This document shows positions 51,695 through 64,000 of a stretch of 64,000 bases of DNA, one piece after another. The DNA is from Fen-549 sp050011315 (GTDB lineage Bacteria; Actinomycetota; Thermoleophilia; Gaiellales; Gaiellaceae): positions 62,001 through 126,000 of the forward strand of contig JBEKJI010000002.1 of assembly GCA_050011315.1 (NCBI GenBank). The letters are read 5' to 3'. Position numbers and translations under genes: made by a program. Below the pieces are notes generated by a model. It worked only from the letters and a program-made list of their open reading frames with translations. It made no database searches and had not been told where the DNA came from. Within the stretch, counting starts at the first letter, position 1; every line of letters begins with the position of its first letter.

Positions 51695-53347
51695 CTAGGC
51701 GAACTCGCGAATCGCCGCTCTCACCCGCGCGAGCTGGCGCTGGAGCTCCGGTAGGTGCGATCCATCCGCTTTGGCGAGCTCGCGCTGGAGCCGGCGCTCA
51801 CGCAGGCGAAGCAGCAACTGCTCGGCCGTCTGTCTGTCGATCTCGGCGGCACTCGCGCGAGCGTCCAGCTCGGCCACCAACCCCACCACCTCGTCGTCGG
51901 GCGTGGCGGGTCCCTCGACGAGGTACTCGCGGACACGCCGGTGCAGCTCGTCGTCGAAGTGCTCGGGCGTCAGCTCCGACAACATCTCTTTCAAGTCGGG
52001 ATGGGCGACGACGCCCGCGAGAGCATCTCGTTCGCGCCGATCGCCGGCCTCGAGCAGTTGAGTCGATACCGCTGCTCCCGCCCCCTTCCGACCCGCGCGC
52101 GGCGCCAGCCCGGCCTGTACTTCCTTGGGCAAGTCGAGCTTGTCGGCCAGGTAGCCCAGCGCCCGCTGACGCTCGGGCGAGTCCTCGAAACGCCCTAGCA
52201 GCTCGCGCACGCGCACGAACGCCTCCTGGCGATCGGGTGCGCGCTCGATCTCGATCCGAACGCGGTAGGCGAGGTAGCTTTCCGCCTGCTCCAGCCGCTC
52301 TTCGAAGCCCTCGGCGGCGTCGGCCGGGTCGAGTCCGGGCGGGAGCGTGACGACGCGAACGTCGAAACCCTGAGCGGTGGCCAGCTCCATTCCGCGCAGC
52401 GTCGCCTCCTGCCCGGCGGCGTCTGCGTCGAAGCAGAGATAGAGGCGGCGGCAGAGCCGCCCGAGCTCCTTCAGCTGGCGCTCGGTGAGAGCGGTGCCCA
52501 TCGAGGCGACGACGGGCTCCAGACCGCTCTGGCGCACGGCGATCACGTCGGTATTTCCTTCCACTATCACCGCCCGCTCCTGCTTGGCGATCGCGCGCCG
52601 GGCCAGGTGCAGTCCGTAGAGGATGCTCGACTTGTGGAAGAGCGCCCCTTCGGGCGAGTTCACGTACTTGCCCCGAAGAGGATCGTCTTCGCGCAGTTTG
52701 CGGGCGCTGTAGCCGAGCACGCGGCCGCGCGCGTCGGCAAGGGGGAACATCAGCCGGAAGGTGAAGTAGTCCTTGCCACGCTTGTTCGCCAGGCCGGCGG
52801 CGGCGATCTCCTCGATCGCGAAACCCTTCTCCCGGGCCTTGGGAACGAGCCGCGATCCGCCCGGCGAGAGCCCGAGCCGAAACTCCTTGCAGACCTCCTC
52901 GCGCAGGCCGCGTGAGGCCAGGTAATCGCGCACCGGAGCCCCCGTCTTCGTCTCCCAGAGGTGGCGCTCGTAGTAGCGCGTCGCCAGCTCCAAAAGCTCG
53001 TGCAAGCGCTCGCGCCGCTCGCGCTCGCGCTCGGCTTGCGGCGACGATTCCTCGCGCTCGATCTTGACGCCGAAGCGCTCGGCCAGCCACTCCACCGCCT
53101 CGTTGAAGTCGAGCTGCTCGGTCTCGCGCACGAAGGTGATCACGTCGCCGCGCGCGCCGCAACCAAAGCAGTAGTAGAGCTTGTCGGCGGCGTTGACCGA
53201 GAAGCTCGGCGTGCGCTCCTCGTGGAAGGGGCAGCGTCCGGTGTAGCGGCCGCCGACCTTGCGCAGGGCGGTGCGCGCCGAGACCAGCTCGACCATGTCG
53301 GCGGCGGCCTTGACCTCGTTCACGGTCGTATCCGAGATCCTCGCCAT
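51695..53347 (-). CDS. dnaG: DNA primase
   Basis: Lays RNA primers for replication. 550 residues. Order: N-terminal CHC2 zinc finger (GRCPFHEERTPSFSVNAADKLYYCFGCGARGD), the catalytic RNA-polymerase domain (FGVKIEREES, then the YLASRGL region), the TOPRIM fold (VIVEGNTDVIAVRQSGLEPVVASMGTALTERQ and LCFDADAAGQEATLRGMELA), and a C-terminal helicase-interaction part that looks short. ATG 53347 overlaps the dgt stop (ATGA), so it is coupled to the dNTP-hydrolysing gene. A 42-nt inverted repeat follows the stop. Confidence 0.95.
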   Translation of the reverse strand: MARISDTTVNEVKAAADMVELVSARTALRKVGGRYTGRCPFHEERTPSFSVNAADKLYYCFGCGARGDVITFVRETEQLDFNEAVEWLAERFGVKIEREESSPQAERERERRERLHELLELATRYYERHLWETKTGAPVRDYLASRGLREEVCKEFRLGLSPGGSRLVPKAREKGFAIEEIAAAGLANKRGKDYFTFRLMFPLADARGRVLGYSARKLREDDPLRGKYVNSPEGALFHKSSILYGLHLARRAIAKQERAVIVEGNTDVIAVRQSGLEPVVASMGTALTERQLKELGRLCRRLYLCFDADAAGQEATLRGMELATAQGFDVRVVTLPPGLDPADAAEGFEERLEQAESYLAYRVRIEIERAPDRQEAFVRVRELLGRFEDSPERQRALGYLADKLDLPKEVQAGLAPRAGRKGAGAAVSTQLLEAGDRRERDALAGVVAHPDLKEMLSELTPEHFDDELHRRVREYLVEGPATPDDEVVGLVAELDARASAAEIDRQTAEQLLLRLRERRLQRELAKADGSHLPELQRQLARVRAAIREFA

Positions 53348-54345
53348 CAGATGCTCTCGTAGAGAGCGAGCGCGAAGCGGTCGGTCATACCGGCAAGGTA
53401 GTCGGTGACGCGCTCGACCGGCTCGCCCTCCTTTTCGGGAATCGCGTCGGGATGCTCGAGCAGATGGTCGAAAAGCGTGCGCACAACCAGGATGGCGCGC
53501 TCGTTCTGCACCTTCGTGTGCTCGGAGAGATAGACGCGCTCGAACATGAACCGCCTGAGCGAGAGCATCGCCTCGGAGACCTCGCCCGACTGGCGTATGT
53601 CGCCCGCCTCGCTCGAGCTCTCGACGATGTCGTGTACGAGCCGGTCGATCCGGCGCGAGCCGCTGTCTCCGAGCACGGCTATCTCCTCGCGCGGGAGATC
53701 TCCGGCCGAGACCGCGCCTGCGCGAATGGCGTCATCGATGTCGTGGTTTATATAGGCGACCCGGTCGACCAGGCGCACGATCTTTCCCTCGAGCGTCGCG
53801 GGCTCGTTCTCGCCTCTGTGATTGAGGATTCCGTCCCGCACCTCGGCGGTCAGGTTGAGCCCGCGCCCGTCGCGCTCGAGCACGTCGACCACTCGCAGCG
53901 AGTGCTCGTTGTGGCGAAAGCCGAGCCCGAAACGCTCGGCCAGCGCCTGATCGAGCGCGCCCTCGCCGGCGTGGCCGAAGGGCGGGTGACCGAGATCGTG
54001 GCCGAGCCCGATCGCCTCGGTCAACTCCTCGTTCAATCCCAGCGCCCGCGCCACTCCGCGCGAGATCCCCGTCGTCTCGAGCGTGTGGGTGAGGCGCGTG
54101 CGGTAGTGATCGCCCTCGGGATCGATGAAGACCTGCGTCTTGTGCGCGAGCCGGCGGAAGGCCTTGGTATGGACGATGCGGTCGCGATCGCGCTGGAAGG
54201 GCGTTCTCAGCCGGCACGGCTCCTCGGGCTTCTCCCGCCCCTTGGTCTCATACGAGCGCACCGCCAGCGGCGAGAGCGAGCGCTCCTCGAGCTCCCTGAC
54301 ACGGGCTTCGAAGGAGTCGGCAATCTTCCCGGCGGGCTCGGGCAT
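53347..54345 (-). CDS. dgt: dGTP triphosphohydrolase-like HD protein
   Basis: 332 residues from ATG 54345 (ATG 54378 is an alternative start). It hydrolyses dNTPs to deoxynucleosides and triphosphate in related enzymes. Motifs: RTPFQRDRDRIVHTKAFRRLAHKTQVF (signature), DHYRTRLTHTLETTGISRGVARALGLNEELTEAIGLGHDLGHPPFGHAGE (HD metal site) and LNHRGE. A TAGTCT box lies 10 nt before ATG 54345, which favours that start. Coupled to dnaG; pairing dNTP control with primase is common in actinobacteria. Confidence 0.92.
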   Translation of the reverse strand: MPEPAGKIADSFEARVRELEERSLSPLAVRSYETKGREKPEEPCRLRTPFQRDRDRIVHTKAFRRLAHKTQVFIDPEGDHYRTRLTHTLETTGISRGVARALGLNEELTEAIGLGHDLGHPPFGHAGEGALDQALAERFGLGFRHNEHSLRVVDVLERDGRGLNLTAEVRDGILNHRGENEPATLEGKIVRLVDRVAYINHDIDDAIRAGAVSAGDLPREEIAVLGDSGSRRIDRLVHDIVESSSEAGDIRQSGEVSEAMLSLRRFMFERVYLSEHTKVQNERAILVVRTLFDHLLEHPDAIPEKEGEPVERVTDYLAGMTDRFALALYESI

Positions 54346-54447
54346 CGTAGAAGCCAGACTAGTCGCAGCGCCGGTCATCCGGGCGTGGAGCGCAGGCGCG
54401 AGTTTTCTCGAATCAACAGCTCGAAGCCGGTCGCCGCAGTAGGCCCG

Positions 54448-55428
<981 letters not shown>

Positions 55429-55738
55429 CTCCGTCCTCCAAGAGTCGTGTGCTCGTGCCGAGCGGATGCTAGTTGACGAACGGCGGCCGCCCGACGAAGC
55501 CTCACTCTGGCGATCTACCCTGAGCCGCACTTTTCGAGCGCCCTGGCGAGTTCCGGGCACCTCGCTAATCCTCCCTCCTCCCCCCACCCTCCCACGGGGC
55601 GGAATACGGTATCGAGGAAAAGCGCTCGGGAATGTGCCAGCTTCGTGCCGAAAGAGAACACCGGTCTGCCGTACGGTTACGGCACCGTTTTGGCACGGCA
55701 GAAGCCCGTGCCACAGAACCGCCTGAAGTACTCAGCGC

Positions 55739-56524
55739 CTAGATGATGATTGGCACTGTGCCGCCGTCCACGCTCCAGGCGGCGCCGGTCACGTAGCTCG
55801 AGCGCTCGGAGCAGAGGAAGACGATCGCCGCGGCAATCTCCTCCGGCTCGGCCAGACGCCCGAGCGGGCGGCCGGCTCCCACGGTGGCGAGGATCTCGTC
55901 ACGCGATATCTCCTTGCCGGCTCGGGACTGGTCGGCCAGGCCGCCCTCGCCCAACCAGGCGTCGGTGGCCGTTGGGCCCGGCGCGACAGCGTTACAGCGG
56001 ATGCCTTCCTTTGCGTAGAGATCCGCAACGAGGCGCGAAAGCGAGAGTACCGCCGCCTTCGAGACCGAGTAGTTGGGCATCGTCGTCGAGGGACGCTTGC
56101 CTGCGGTCGAGGAGACGTTGACGATGACACCGCCGTGACGGGCGCGCATTCCCGGGAGTACCGCCTGGATCGAGCGCACGTAGCTCATGACGTTGAGGTT
56201 CCAGATAGAGCTCCAGTGCTCCTCGCTCAACTCGTCGAAGGCGATCTGGTAGGCGAGGCCGACGTTGTTCACGAGCACGTCAACACGACCGAAAGCTTCC
56301 TCGGTCCCACGCACGAGCTCACCCGGCGCGGTGGGATCGGCGAGATCGAGCACGAACGCCAGCGACGCGCCTGCGCTTTCTCTCGCGATCTCGGTGCGCT
56401 CACGGTCGCGGCCGCAAACGACGACGCGGGCGCCCTCTGCGGTCAGCATGCGCGCGGTCTCGAGCCCAATCCCAGAACTCGAGCCGGTGACTATGCATAC
56501 CCTTTCTGCGAGGCCGAGATCCAC
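55739..56524 (-). CDS. Short-chain dehydrogenase/reductase
   Basis: 261 residues from GTG 56524. Classical SDR: VCIVTGSSSGIGLETARML (TGxxxGxG), VDVLVNNVGLAYQIAFDEL (NNVG), GVIVNVSSTAGKRPSTTMPNYSVSKAAVLSLSRLVA (Ser, Tyr-x3-Lys) and RCNAVAPGPTATDAWL. TACGAT lies 7 nt before the GTG, a leaderless-type start, so the longer frame to 56575 is not used. The gene diverges from the 56623 gene, sharing a short promoter region. Confidence 0.93.
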   Translation of the reverse strand: MDLGLAERVCIVTGSSSGIGLETARMLTAEGARVVVCGRDRERTEIARESAGASLAFVLDLADPTAPGELVRGTEEAFGRVDVLVNNVGLAYQIAFDELSEEHWSSIWNLNVMSYVRSIQAVLPGMRARHGGVIVNVSSTAGKRPSTTMPNYSVSKAAVLSLSRLVADLYAKEGIRCNAVAPGPTATDAWLGEGGLADQSRAGKEISRDEILATVGAGRPLGRLAEPEEIAAAIVFLCSERSSYVTGAAWSVDGGTVPIII

Positions 56525-56531
56525 GTCGCCT

Positions 56532-56537
56532 ATCGTA
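56532..56537 (-). promoter_or_regulatory. -10 box of a leaderless-type promoter (SDR gene)
   Basis: Minus-strand TACGAT ends 7 nt before GTG 56524. Confidence 0.45.
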
Positions 56538-56607
56538 GGGCCAGCAGGACGATCTCGCTCCGTCCATGCCGTCACGAGCGAAAAACCAAGTCGGAGAAGG
56601 CTCTCGT

Positions 56608-56613
56608 TAGACT
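56608..56613 (+). promoter_or_regulatory. -10 box for the 56623 gene
   Basis: TAGACT ends 9 nt before GTG 56623. With the SDR promoter on the other strand it forms a compact divergent region. Confidence 0.45.
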
Positions 56614-56622
56614 GAGACCGTA

Positions 56623-56871
56623 GTGGAGGACTACACCAACAAGTACAAGGGCGAGCAGGTCGACGTTGCGCTCTTCGGCGGCGAGTATCAGGAGGGCGTG
56701 CTGACCGCCTACTGCTTTATCGAGGACGTCGCTCACATCGAGTTGAACGGGCACATCCTCATCCCTCTCCAGAACGTCGCGTCTCTCCACTGCGCCAGTC
56801 GATGCGACGCGCCCGAGGACGACTGGCCGCCGCGTGGTCTGCGCGACACCAGCCCAGACGAAGAGCCCTAG
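56623..56871 (+). CDS. Small beta-rich protein of unknown function
   Basis: 82 residues from GTG 56623. The first 55 residues look like a compact beta barrel (YKGEQVDVALFGGEYQEGVLTAYCFIEDVAHIELNGHILIPLQNVASL), similar in style to Hfq/LSM-like or SH3-like small folds, although I do not assign it. The tail is acidic and proline-rich. It ends 4 nt before the M48 protease start, so the two are likely co-expressed. Confidence 0.5.
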   Translation: MEDYTNKYKGEQVDVALFGGEYQEGVLTAYCFIEDVAHIELNGHILIPLQNVASLHCASRCDAPEDDWPPRGLRDTSPDEEP

Positions 56872-56875
56872 AGAC

Positions 56876-57736
56876 GTGACCGTGGGCGTCCGGCTGGCGA
56901 CCACACGCAACCTGCTCAAGCTCTGGTTGATGCTTGCCGTCTTCGCAGCGCCGCCGACTCTGACCGGAGCTGTGGCGTTGGGTTGGAACGCAGCGATTCT
57001 CTTTCTCTTCGCCGCAGCGCTCACCGAGACGGCTGTCTACGTCTACTGCGATCGCTTCCTGCTGACGATGCTCGGAGCGCGCGAGCTGATGGTCGCCGAG
57101 CGGCCCGGGCTACACTCCTCGCTCGAGCGCCTGGCAACGGGCGCGGGGGTCGTCAAACCGCGCCTCTACGTCATCCCCGACAGCTATCCGCGTTCCTTCT
57201 CCGTCGGTCGAGGCCCAACTGCCAGTACCATCGTCCTGAGCCTTGGACTTCTCGTCGCCGCATCTCCGGCGGAGATCGAAGGACTGATCGCGCACGAGCT
57301 CACGCACATCCGTAATCGCGATGTCGCGGTGCAAACGACCTCGGTCGCCATTGCGGCGGCAATTGTCGAGCTGACCCGTATAGGCGGCTATCTCCAGCGC
57401 GGTCTTCTCTTCCTGCTCGCACCCGTAGCCGCAGCGATCGAGAAGATCGCGCTCTCGCCCCGGCGCGAGCTGGCCGCGGACTCGAATGCTGCCGCCCTCT
57501 GCGGCTCACCTCACGGTCTCGCCGATGCCCTCGTGCGCCTCGAGCATGCGAGCGAGCTCGTCTCCTTCGGCGCCAGCCCGACAACGGAACCTCTTTACCC
57601 GATCAACCCTTTCGCGGACGGCGATCGCCTTGCTCGTTTGTTCGACACCCATCCATCGTTCCCAAAGAGACTTCGGCGCCTACGCGAGCTCGACCCCCTC
57701 TGGAAGGAGAAGTTGCTCGCGCCTCCTGAGCGTTAG
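56876..57736 (+). CDS. htpX: M48-family (HtpX-like) membrane zinc metalloprotease
   Basis: 286 residues from GTG 56876 (or GTG 56882). Two N-terminal membrane helices (residues about 11-50), then the protease domain with IEGLIAHELTHIRNRDVAVQ (HExxH zinc site), a helix pair near residues 155-195, and the third zinc ligand Glu in RRELAADSNAAALCG. LFDTHPSFPKRLRRLREL closes the domain. HtpX-type proteins degrade misfolded membrane proteins under stress. It follows the 82-residue gene closely and ends 33 nt before the rRNA terminator. Confidence 0.9.
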   Translation: MTVGVRLATTRNLLKLWLMLAVFAAPPTLTGAVALGWNAAILFLFAAALTETAVYVYCDRFLLTMLGARELMVAERPGLHSSLERLATGAGVVKPRLYVIPDSYPRSFSVGRGPTASTIVLSLGLLVAASPAEIEGLIAHELTHIRNRDVAVQTTSVAIAAAIVELTRIGGYLQRGLLFLLAPVAAAIEKIALSPRRELAADSNAAALCGSPHGLADALVRLEHASELVSFGASPTTEPLYPINPFADGDRLARLFDTHPSFPKRLRRLRELDPLWKEKLLAPPER

Positions 57737-57768
57737 CCGCTTTCGTCCGGTAGAACAAGCGACGCAAC

Positions 57769-57796
57769 AAAAAGAGGGCCGCTCTTGGCGACCCTC
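57769..57796 (-). terminator. rRNA operon terminator
   Basis: Minus strand: stem GAGGGTCGC/GCGGCCCTC with a short loop, then TTTTT. It lies directly after 5S rRNA. Confidence 0.85.
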
Positions 57797-57801
57797 GAAA
57801 A

Positions 57802-57917
<116 letters not shown>

Positions 57918-57976
57918 CTTGTTGTTCTCGGTGCTGCGCCTTCCGTTCGCGCGCATCCCGTTTTGCAATTTGTACG

Positions 57977-58004
57977 CCGGTGCCAGACTGAAGTCAGGCA
58001 CCGG
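57977..58004 (-). repeat. rRNA spacer hairpin, copy 1
   Basis: CCGGTGCC ... GGCACCGG stem enclosing AGACTGAAGTCA, between 5S and 23S. It is one of four related hairpins in this operon. Confidence 0.7.
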
Positions 58005-58038
58005 ATCTCGTTTTCCGTTTTGAAGGGTGTGCGCGAGC

Positions 58039-58063
58039 GCACACCTTCAAAACTCCATAGCGA
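58039..58063 (-). other. 3' half of the 23S pre-rRNA processing stem
   Basis: It pairs with 61080-61104 over about 25 bp (plus strand GCACACCTTCAAAACTCCATAG against CTATGGAGTTTTCAAGGTGCAC), bringing together the two ends of 23S for RNase III-type cutting. Confidence 0.7.
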
Positions 58064-58077
58064 CTCACTTGTGTTCA

Positions 58078-61059
<2,982 letters not shown>

Positions 61060-61079
61060 GGAAAGAACACGTTGTGATA

Positions 61080-61104
61080 TCGCTATGGAGTTTTCAAGGT
61101 GCAC
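61080..61104 (-). other. 5' half of the 23S pre-rRNA processing stem
   Basis: It pairs with 58039-58063 (about 25 bp, a few mismatches). Confidence 0.7.
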
Positions 61105-61133
61105 GGGCTCTCGCCCACTAATTGTTCGCTCAA

Positions 61134-61151
61134 GCCAGACTGAAGTCTGGC
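61134..61151 (-). repeat. rRNA spacer hairpin, copy 2
   Basis: GCCAGAC-TGAA-GTCTGGC on the plus strand, a perfect 7-bp stem with a 4-nt loop, in the 16S-23S spacer. Confidence 0.75.
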
Positions 61152-61181
61152 ACGAGAGAGCTGAAAGGCCGCAACGGACGC

Positions 61182-61207
61182 GGTCTCTCAAAACTCAACA
61201 GCGTACG
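61182..61207 (-). other. 3' half of the 16S pre-rRNA processing stem
   Basis: Complementary to 63096-63121 over about 26 bp (GGTCTCTCAAAACTCAACAG against the leader), the classic RNase III stem that encloses 16S. Confidence 0.75.
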
Positions 61208-61225
61208 GGGAGTTTCACTTGCGGT

Positions 61226-61243
61226 GCCGGACTTCAGTCTGGC
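61226..61243 (-). repeat. rRNA spacer hairpin, copy 3 (inverted)
   Basis: GCCGGAC-TTCA-GTCTGGC on the plus strand; the reverse orientation of copies 2 and 4, with one G-U pair position. Confidence 0.7.
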
Positions 61244-61316
61244 ATCGCACATCCCACGCCGAGGTCGACGTAATTCTAGGCTGAGCCGAGTCACCGGACG
61301 GATATTTCACACCCGA

Positions 61317-61334
61317 GCCAGACTGAAGTCCGGC
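61317..61334 (-). repeat. rRNA spacer hairpin, copy 4
   Basis: GCCAGAC-TGAA-GTCCGGC on the plus strand. No tRNA gene is present in the 344-nt 16S-23S spacer, which holds copies 2-4 and halves of both processing stems. Confidence 0.7.
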
Positions 61335-61403
61335 ACGGGACTACGTGAAATAGATCCATCAACGGGCACGACGCCTCCGGAGTAAATGGCTCCGGTTTCC
61401 CTA

Positions 61404-62952
<1,549 letters not shown>

Positions 62953-63095
62953 ATCTGCCTGCGTGGGCGAACCCACGCAAACTGATTCTCCTTCGAGCTT
63001 GAAGCTCAAAGTGTCTCCCCTCCGAAGAGGGTCGACGGGTCTTTTTTTACGCCCCACGGCCAAGCCGAAGCCGGGCCGAGAGGTCTCGACGTAAA

Positions 63096-63121
63096 CGCAC
63101 GCTGTTGAGTTTTCAAAGACC
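63096..63121 (-). other. 5' half of the 16S pre-rRNA processing stem
   Basis: It pairs with 61182-61207 (about 26 bp, three mismatched positions). Confidence 0.75.
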
Positions 63122-63142
63122 GCGCCGCCGTTCGGCGACCGT

Positions 63143-63171
63143 AAAAAAAGCCTCCGACTCGCGCCAGAGGC
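63143..63171 (-). terminator. Terminator-like hairpin in the rRNA leader
   Basis: Minus strand: GCCTC-loop-GAGGC then TTTTTTT (63149-63143). It lies between the rRNA promoter and 16S, so transcription must read through it. It could be an attenuator or require antitermination. The stem is only 5 bp with a 12-nt loop. Confidence 0.5.
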
Positions 63172-63264
63172 CCATGTCATCGCCGACTGAGTATAGCCGA
63201 TGCGCTAGCTGGGCTCCGGTTCGAGTTCTTGCAGCTTCAATTCCCGCCCTCGGACGGTTAGGTA

Positions 63265-63292
63265 ATCGTAGCACCGCCGCAGCCTCTGTCAA
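63265..63292 (-). promoter_or_regulatory. rRNA operon promoter
   Basis: Minus strand: -35 TTGACA (63292-63287), a 16-nt spacer, -10 TACGAT (63270-63265). It lies about 310 nt upstream of 16S and about 40 nt after tyrS. A TATACT box at 63191-63196 without a good -35 could be a second start. Confidence 0.75.
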
Positions 63293-63331
63293 GGCGGGGA
63301 CGGTAGTAAAAAACCCTGCTAATCGCTAGGA

Positions 63332-64000
63332 TTATGAAGACATCCGAAAGCGGACGAAGCGGCGTTTCCCGGCCTGCACAAGAGCCCCTTCGAGGCTAGA
63401 ACGAGGAAGATCGATGTCCTTGACGACCTCGCCGTTCAGCTTGACGCCGCCCTGCGCGACCATCCTTCTGGCGTCGCTCGTGGAGCCAAGACCGAGGAAC
63501 TCGACCAGTAGCGTAGGTAGGTGAAGCGGATCTCCGGCCGGTAGCGTCGCCTCCTCGGTCGCCTCGGGTGCCTCGTGCTGGCGTACGACGCGGGTGAAAT
63601 GCTCTTCGGCTGCGCGAGCGGCGGCCTCCCCGTGCGAGCGCCGAACGATGAAGCGCGCCAGCTCGAGCTTCTGCTCCATCGGATCTGCGGCCGGAGACTC
63701 GCGCTCGGCTATCAGCTCCCACCACTGTCCGAGCAGGTCGTCGGGGATGCGCATGGTGCGGCCGAACTGCTCCTCGGGCGCGGCCAGAAGCGGAATGTTG
63801 TTGCCTACCGAGGAGCTCATCTTCTCTCCGTCCCAGGCGATCAGAATCGGCGTCGTCAGGATCACCTGGGGCTCGAGGCCGTAGGACTCCATGATCTCGC
63901 GGCCGGCGAGCAGGTTGTAGAGCTGATCGGTGCCGCCGAGCTCGACGTCGGCTTCTATCGCGACCGAGTCGTAGGCCTGCATGAGCGGGTAGAGGAGCTC
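63332..64000 (-). CDS. tyrS: Tyrosyl-tRNA synthetase, C-terminal part
   Basis: The last 222 codons; the gene begins beyond the right edge. Visible: VELGGTDQLYNLLAGREIMESYGLEPQ (tyrosine/ATP site), LTTPILIAWDGEKMSSSVGNNIPL (KMSKS loop as KMSSS), helical anticodon-recognition part (RFIVRRSHGEAAARAAEEHFTRVV) and a C-terminal S4-like domain (EFLGLGSTSDARRMVAQGGVKLNGEVVKD). The HIGH motif is outside the window. It is directly upstream of the rRNA promoter, and a short T-run (GTTTTTT, minus) follows its stop. Confidence 0.95.
   Translation of the reverse strand, partial: ELLYPLMQAYDSVAIEADVELGGTDQLYNLLAGREIMESYGLEPQVILTTPILIAWDGEKMSSSVGNNIPLLAAPEEQFGRTMRIPDDLLGQWWELIAERESPAADPMEQKLELARFIVRRSHGEAAARAAEEHFTRVVRQHEAPEATEEATLPAGDPLHLPTLLVEFLGLGSTSDARRMVAQGGVKLNGEVVKDIDLPRSSLEGALVQAGKRRFVRFRMSS

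Noticed and set aside
61060..61403. tRNA-Ile or tRNA-Ala in the 16S-23S spacer
   Set aside because: No cloverleaf or T-arm GGTTCGAAT-type motif is present; the spacer holds only hairpins and processing stems.

Overview
The window is high-GC actinobacterial chromosome. The gene neighbourhoods (rpsB-tsf-pyrH-frr-uppS-cdsA-dxr-rseP-ispG-proS; whiA next to gapA-pgk-tpiA-gpmI), many leaderless-type promoters (a -10 box 6-9 nt before the start codon), GTG/TTG starts and the 16S/23S sequence fit a deep actinobacterial lineage. Class Thermoleophilia (Gaiellales/Solirubrobacterales-like) is my inference; I could not run a search. LAYOUT: 1-650 holds the start of a secreted protein and tRNA-Pro(GGG). 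659-12736 is a long minus-strand housekeeping series: ribosomal protein S2, EF-Ts, UMP kinase, ribosome recycling factor, undecaprenyl-PP synthase, CDP-DAG synthase, MEP-pathway Dxr and IspG, site-2 protease, ProRS and an XRE regulator. Upstream of it are RluD-type pseudouridine synthase, LspA, a DksA/TraR zinc finger and a DUF167 protein. 13644-18261 has small envelope genes, an SOS-type promoter driving a LysM membrane peptide, a GerMN/Gmad2 lipoprotein, an XRE regulator with a zinc-ribbon membrane partner, and tRNA-Arg. 18398-18520 looks like an unassigned structured ncRNA with a perfect terminator. 18613-23747 holds a HIT protein, a HAD-GH65 fusion phosphorylase and a transglycosylase-like protein preceded by tiny membrane ORFs. 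24216-27939 is an accessory patch beside tRNA-Gly: a HEPN/Abi-like protein, a HIRAN protein, a PD-(D/E)XK-like nuclease and a DUF4238 protein. It is the best candidate in the window for an uncharacterised defence or DNA-quality-control cassette. 28314-33908 holds a secreted protein, an EamA transporter, ArgRS, a TrkA/RCK channel, a phosphoesterase and an ECF sigma factor. 33938-39475 is the lower-glycolysis cluster with whiA. 39585-47831 holds proline catabolism, membrane proteins, UvrC and a Bcp peroxiredoxin. 47906-57736 holds tRNA-Leu, a subtilase, tRNA-Asn, DnaG primase, dGTPase-like protein, an aldo/keto reductase, an SDR and an M48 protease. 57769-63292 is a complete minus-strand rRNA operon (16S-23S-5S) with promoter, leader, processing stems and terminator. 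The window ends inside tyrS. HOW THE GENES FIT TOGETHER: the first block combines translation with isoprenoid and lipid-carrier synthesis (Dxr, IspG, UppS, CdsA). The 33.9-39.5 kb block turns glyceraldehyde-3-phosphate into 2-phosphoglycerate. Intergenic DNA between the housekeeping genes carries at least two families of dispersed hairpin repeats, and the rRNA spacers carry a third.
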